Source of the DNA: Dyella mobilis
Lineage (GTDB): Bacteria > Pseudomonadota > Gammaproteobacteria > Xanthomonadales > Rhodanobacteraceae
Length of the DNA stretch: 64,000 nucleotides
Direction: 5' to 3'
NCBI RefSeq assembly: GCF_016904945.1
Contig: NZ_JADIKF010000036.1
Span: 134,505-198,504 of the forward strand
Both the position numbers and the translations under genes were made by a program. Below are positions 61,810 to 64,000 of this stretch, piece by piece. Position 1 is the first letter of the stretch, and the number at the start of each line of letters is the position of its first letter. The notes beneath the pieces are model-generated. The model ran no database searches, was not told the origin of the DNA, and saw only the letters and a list, made by a program, of their open reading frames with translations.

Positions 61810-63288
61810 TTACTGCGAACTTTTGTTCCGGCTGGAATGACGCATCGTCTGCGCAGCGAACACCAACTGCTCAACACCAGCGCGAATGGCAGAAATGCTG
61901 AGCCCACCAAAACGCAGCAGCAAACCATCGCCGCCGGCAGATTCATGCCGATAAGAACTCAATAAATGAAGCGCCAGTCCGCTCGCCTCTGCCGTGCGCT
62001 GCACTTCTTGCGCATCCGGATGGCGCAACAGTATTTGCAAACCCGCCGTGCCTTTTTCCCAGCTCCACCCATGGTTGGCGAGCGGCATCAAGCCTTCCGC
62101 CAGCACGGCGGCTTTCTCGGCATACACATTGCGCATGTGTCGCACGTGCGTGGAAAAATGACCTTCATCCATGAACCGGCTCATGGCCAGCTGTATTAAT
62201 GGCGCACCAAACGCATCGAGTTGGGTGCGGATGTTGGCGAGCTGCTCCACCATCGCCTCCGGCACCACGGCAAAAGCCAGCCTCAGCGACACGAACATGG
62301 ACTTGCTGAGCGTGCCGAGATAAAGCACGCGTGCATGGCGGTCAAGCGAATGCAGCGGCGTCGCCGGTTGGCGCGCGTGACCGAACTCGCCGTCATAGTC
62401 ATCTTCCAGTATCCACGTGTCTTGCCTGTGCGCCCATTCCAGCAACGCAGTCCGTCGCTCCGCGCTCATCACGAAGCCGCTGGGAAACTGGTGTGATGGC
62501 GTTACGCAAGCCAGCCGAGCATGCGGCGCGCGTCGTAGTCCTTCTTCAACCTGCAAGCCCTGTTGGTCGACAGGCACGGGCACGATGGTGGTTCCCGCAA
62601 GCTCCAGTGCTGCGCGCGCACCGGGATAGCAGGGGTCTTCCACCCATGCCGCATCACCCGGATTCGTGAGCAGCAACGCCAACAAGTACGACGCTTGCTG
62701 GATGCTGTTGAAGACGACTACCTGATCCGGCGCGCAGCGCACGCCACGCAGTTGCGCAAGATGGTGCGCGAGCGACCGGCGTAGCGCAGGAACGCCACGC
62801 GGATCGGTAAAGTTCATGTCGGCGCGCCGAAGGTCCCGCACGGCACGCGCCTGGATACGCTGCCATATCTGCCAGGGAAACGCCGTCGTATCGGCCACGC
62901 CGGCGTTGAAAGGTTTGAACTGGCGCATGATGCGACAAGCGACGTTGCCTGCAAGCTTATGCCCGCGGGTCGATACCGATGACACGCCCTGTATGGTTTC
63001 TTCATGCCGGTCTGGATCTGTCGGCTTCGTTGCGCGCTTGGCAATGAATGTGCCGCGCCCAACAATGCGCTCCAGCAGGCCTTCCTCCACGAGTTGACTA
63101 TAAACCTCCTCCATCAAGCCACGCGACACACCGTAGTCGATCGCGGCTTTGCGACTGGATGGCACGTTCTCGCCAGGAGCAAGTGTTCCTTGCAGTACGG
63201 CATCGCGCAAGGCGAGGTAGACATCGGTGCGCCGGGGACGGCTGCCAGTTACCGGCGGAAGTAATACTCCTCGGGAGCTGCGTGGCAT
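61810..63288 (-). CDS. MocR/PdxR-type regulator
   Basis: 492 residues from ATG 63288 (AGGGGAC upstream). N-terminal GntR winged helix: DVYLALRDAVLQGTLAPGENVPSSRKAAIDYGVSRGLMEEVYSQLVEEGLL. C-terminal aminotransferase class I domain: MNFTDPRGVPALRRSLAHHLA, VFNSIQQASYLLALLL, TPSHQFPSGFVMS, ILEDDYDGEFGH and LGTLSKSMFVSLRLAFAV holding the PLP Lys. MocR regulators sense PLP or amino compounds (PdxR, GabR, TauR). It is divergent from the gene at 63393, its likely target. The last about 10 residues (RHSSRNKSSQ) lie in a half-REP sequence. Confidence 0.93.
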   Translation of the reverse strand: MPRSSRGVLLPPVTGSRPRRTDVYLALRDAVLQGTLAPGENVPSSRKAAIDYGVSRGLMEEVYSQLVEEGLLERIVGRGTFIAKRATKPTDPDRHEETIQGVSSVSTRGHKLAGNVACRIMRQFKPFNAGVADTTAFPWQIWQRIQARAVRDLRRADMNFTDPRGVPALRRSLAHHLAQLRGVRCAPDQVVVFNSIQQASYLLALLLTNPGDAAWVEDPCYPGARAALELAGTTIVPVPVDQQGLQVEEGLRRAPHARLACVTPSHQFPSGFVMSAERRTALLEWAHRQDTWILEDDYDGEFGHARQPATPLHSLDRHARVLYLGTLSKSMFVSLRLAFAVVPEAMVEQLANIRTQLDAFGAPLIQLAMSRFMDEGHFSTHVRHMRNVYAEKAAVLAEGLMPLANHGWSWEKGTAGLQILLRHPDAQEVQRTAEASGLALHLLSSYRHESAGGDGLLLRFGGLSISAIRAGVEQLVFAAQTMRHSSRNKSSQ

Positions 63289-63392
63289 AAGTCCCCTGAT
63301 ATCGGTCCGATTTAGCCATTCAATACGGTACTGGAACACTGTTCACGCCACAGTAGCATGGCTTCGACTCCCCAACTCCCACGAGGTGCCGA

Positions 63393-63965
63393 ATGTCTTT
63401 CAAAACGTCTGCTGCATGCACGCTGGCTTTGGCGGTGATGTGCGGTGTGATGGTCGCCGTGCAACCACTGCGGGCAATTGCCGACACGCCTGCAGAACAA
63501 GACGCGCAACACGATTTCGACTTCCATCTGGGTAGCTGGAAAAGCGACATCTCAAAGCTGCAGCATCCACTGACGGGCTCCACCACGTGGATCAGTTGCC
63601 AAGGCAAGCTGGTGGCGCGCAAGGTGTGGGATGGACGCGCGCAAATGGAAGAATTGGAAGCCGATTGCCCAACTGGCCACATGGAAGACTTGCTGCTGTT
63701 TCTCTACAACCCGGACACGCATCAGTGGAGCCTCAATGCGGCCGCCGTCGGTGACGGTGTCATAGGCAAGCCCATGTTCGGGGAATTCAAGAACGGACGC
63801 GGCGAATTTTATGACCAGGAGACCTACAAGGGCCGAACCATCCTGGTTCGACAGGTCTGGGAGGACATCACCCCGACATCACATCATTTTGAACAGTCGT
63901 TCTCGGATAATGGCGGCAAGACGTGGGAGCCCAATTTCAGGGCGACGCTTACCCGGATGCAGTGA
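63393..63965 (+). CDS. Exported DUF1579-like protein
   Basis: 190 residues, GAGGTG upstream, signal ending near PLRAIA. The mature part HDFDFHLGSWKSDISKLQHPLTGS, KLVARKVWDGRAQMEELEAD, LLLFLYNPDTHQWSLNAAAV, GKPMFGEFKNGRGEFYDQETYKGRTILVRQVWEDITPTSHHFEQSFSDNGGKTWEPNF resembles DUF1579-type lipocalin-like proteins. Function unknown. It is divergent from the MocR regulator and may be controlled by it. Confidence 0.82.
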   Translation: MSFKTSAACTLALAVMCGVMVAVQPLRAIADTPAEQDAQHDFDFHLGSWKSDISKLQHPLTGSTTWISCQGKLVARKVWDGRAQMEELEADCPTGHMEDLLLFLYNPDTHQWSLNAAAVGDGVIGKPMFGEFKNGRGEFYDQETYKGRTILVRQVWEDITPTSHHFEQSFSDNGGKTWEPNFRATLTRMQ

Positions 63966-64000
63966 GGGGGGCGGTCTTGGGCGGCCCAGTGATGTCACTG

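Overview
The window is about 60% GC and tightly packed. It reads as a gammaproteobacterial chromosome of the Xanthomonadales, most likely a Rhodanobacteraceae-type organism (Rhodanobacter, Dyella, Luteibacter and relatives). The clues are a Xanthomonas/Caulobacter-type TonB receptor, ECF-sigma/Ser-Thr-kinase pairing, DUF802/DUF3348/DUF2894 genes, HAF-repeat secreted proteins and CC0125-type lipoproteins. The genus is an inference; no rRNA or tRNA gene was seen. All positions, starts and family calls were made by reading, without database searches.

Region 1 (1-12.8 kb) is a sulfur-handling block. It holds two DsrE-like proteins (one cut by the window edge), a DUF302 protein, two ModA/AcfC-type periplasmic binding proteins, a YceI protein, an FMN reductase and a DoxD-DoxA fusion (thiosulfate:quinone oxidoreductase-like). 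A LytS/LytTR two-component pair is divergent from a tightly overlapping operon: two-domain sulfurtransferase, a YeeE/YedE transporter split in two, a rhodanese whose active-site Cys is Ser, and a class V aminotransferase resembling cysteine desulfurase or Moco sulfurase. Together they suggest uptake, oxidation and transfer of thiosulfate or sulfane sulfur.

Region 2 (12.9-30.4 kb) is mixed: S41 peptidase, MsrB, two adjacent secreted proteins sharing a C-terminal four-Cys module, an NTF2-like protein, a TPR protein ending in CxxCH, a Tat-exported HAD-like protein, a degenerate metallo-beta-lactamase-fold protein, an ACT protein, a YkgJ Cys-cluster protein with two very small genes, a vWD-domain secreted protein and an FAD monooxygenase. 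Two stretches of about 0.9-1.0 kb hold no gene.

Region 3 (30.4-32 kb) has three small minus-strand genes, each followed by a palindrome of one sequence family. This is cassette-like in layout. An ArsR/SRPBCC pair with an operator over its start codon follows.

Region 4 (33.1-37.9 kb) is a four-gene overlapping operon (DUF3348, DUF802, OmpA/MotB-like, DUF2894). Its two membrane proteins look like a MotA/MotB- or ZorA/ZorB-type ion-driven motor with a long coiled-coil tail. This is the best candidate for an undescribed system here.

Region 5 (38-47.2 kb) has an orphan lower-GC gene, pyrC, an HxlR regulator, two HAF-repeat secreted proteins, and between them an ECF sigma factor plus a Ser/Thr kinase with TPRs.

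Region 6 (47.4-58.5 kb) is a carbohydrate-scavenging locus: DeoR regulator, TonB receptor, a secreted protein with duplicated modules, propeller and lectin-like tail, a DUF5107-TPR protein, a probable aldo/keto reductase remnant and a FadR-type regulator. The end of the window has a small lipoprotein, a TonB-like anchored protein, an NHL propeller protein, a MocR regulator and a DUF1579-like secreted protein.
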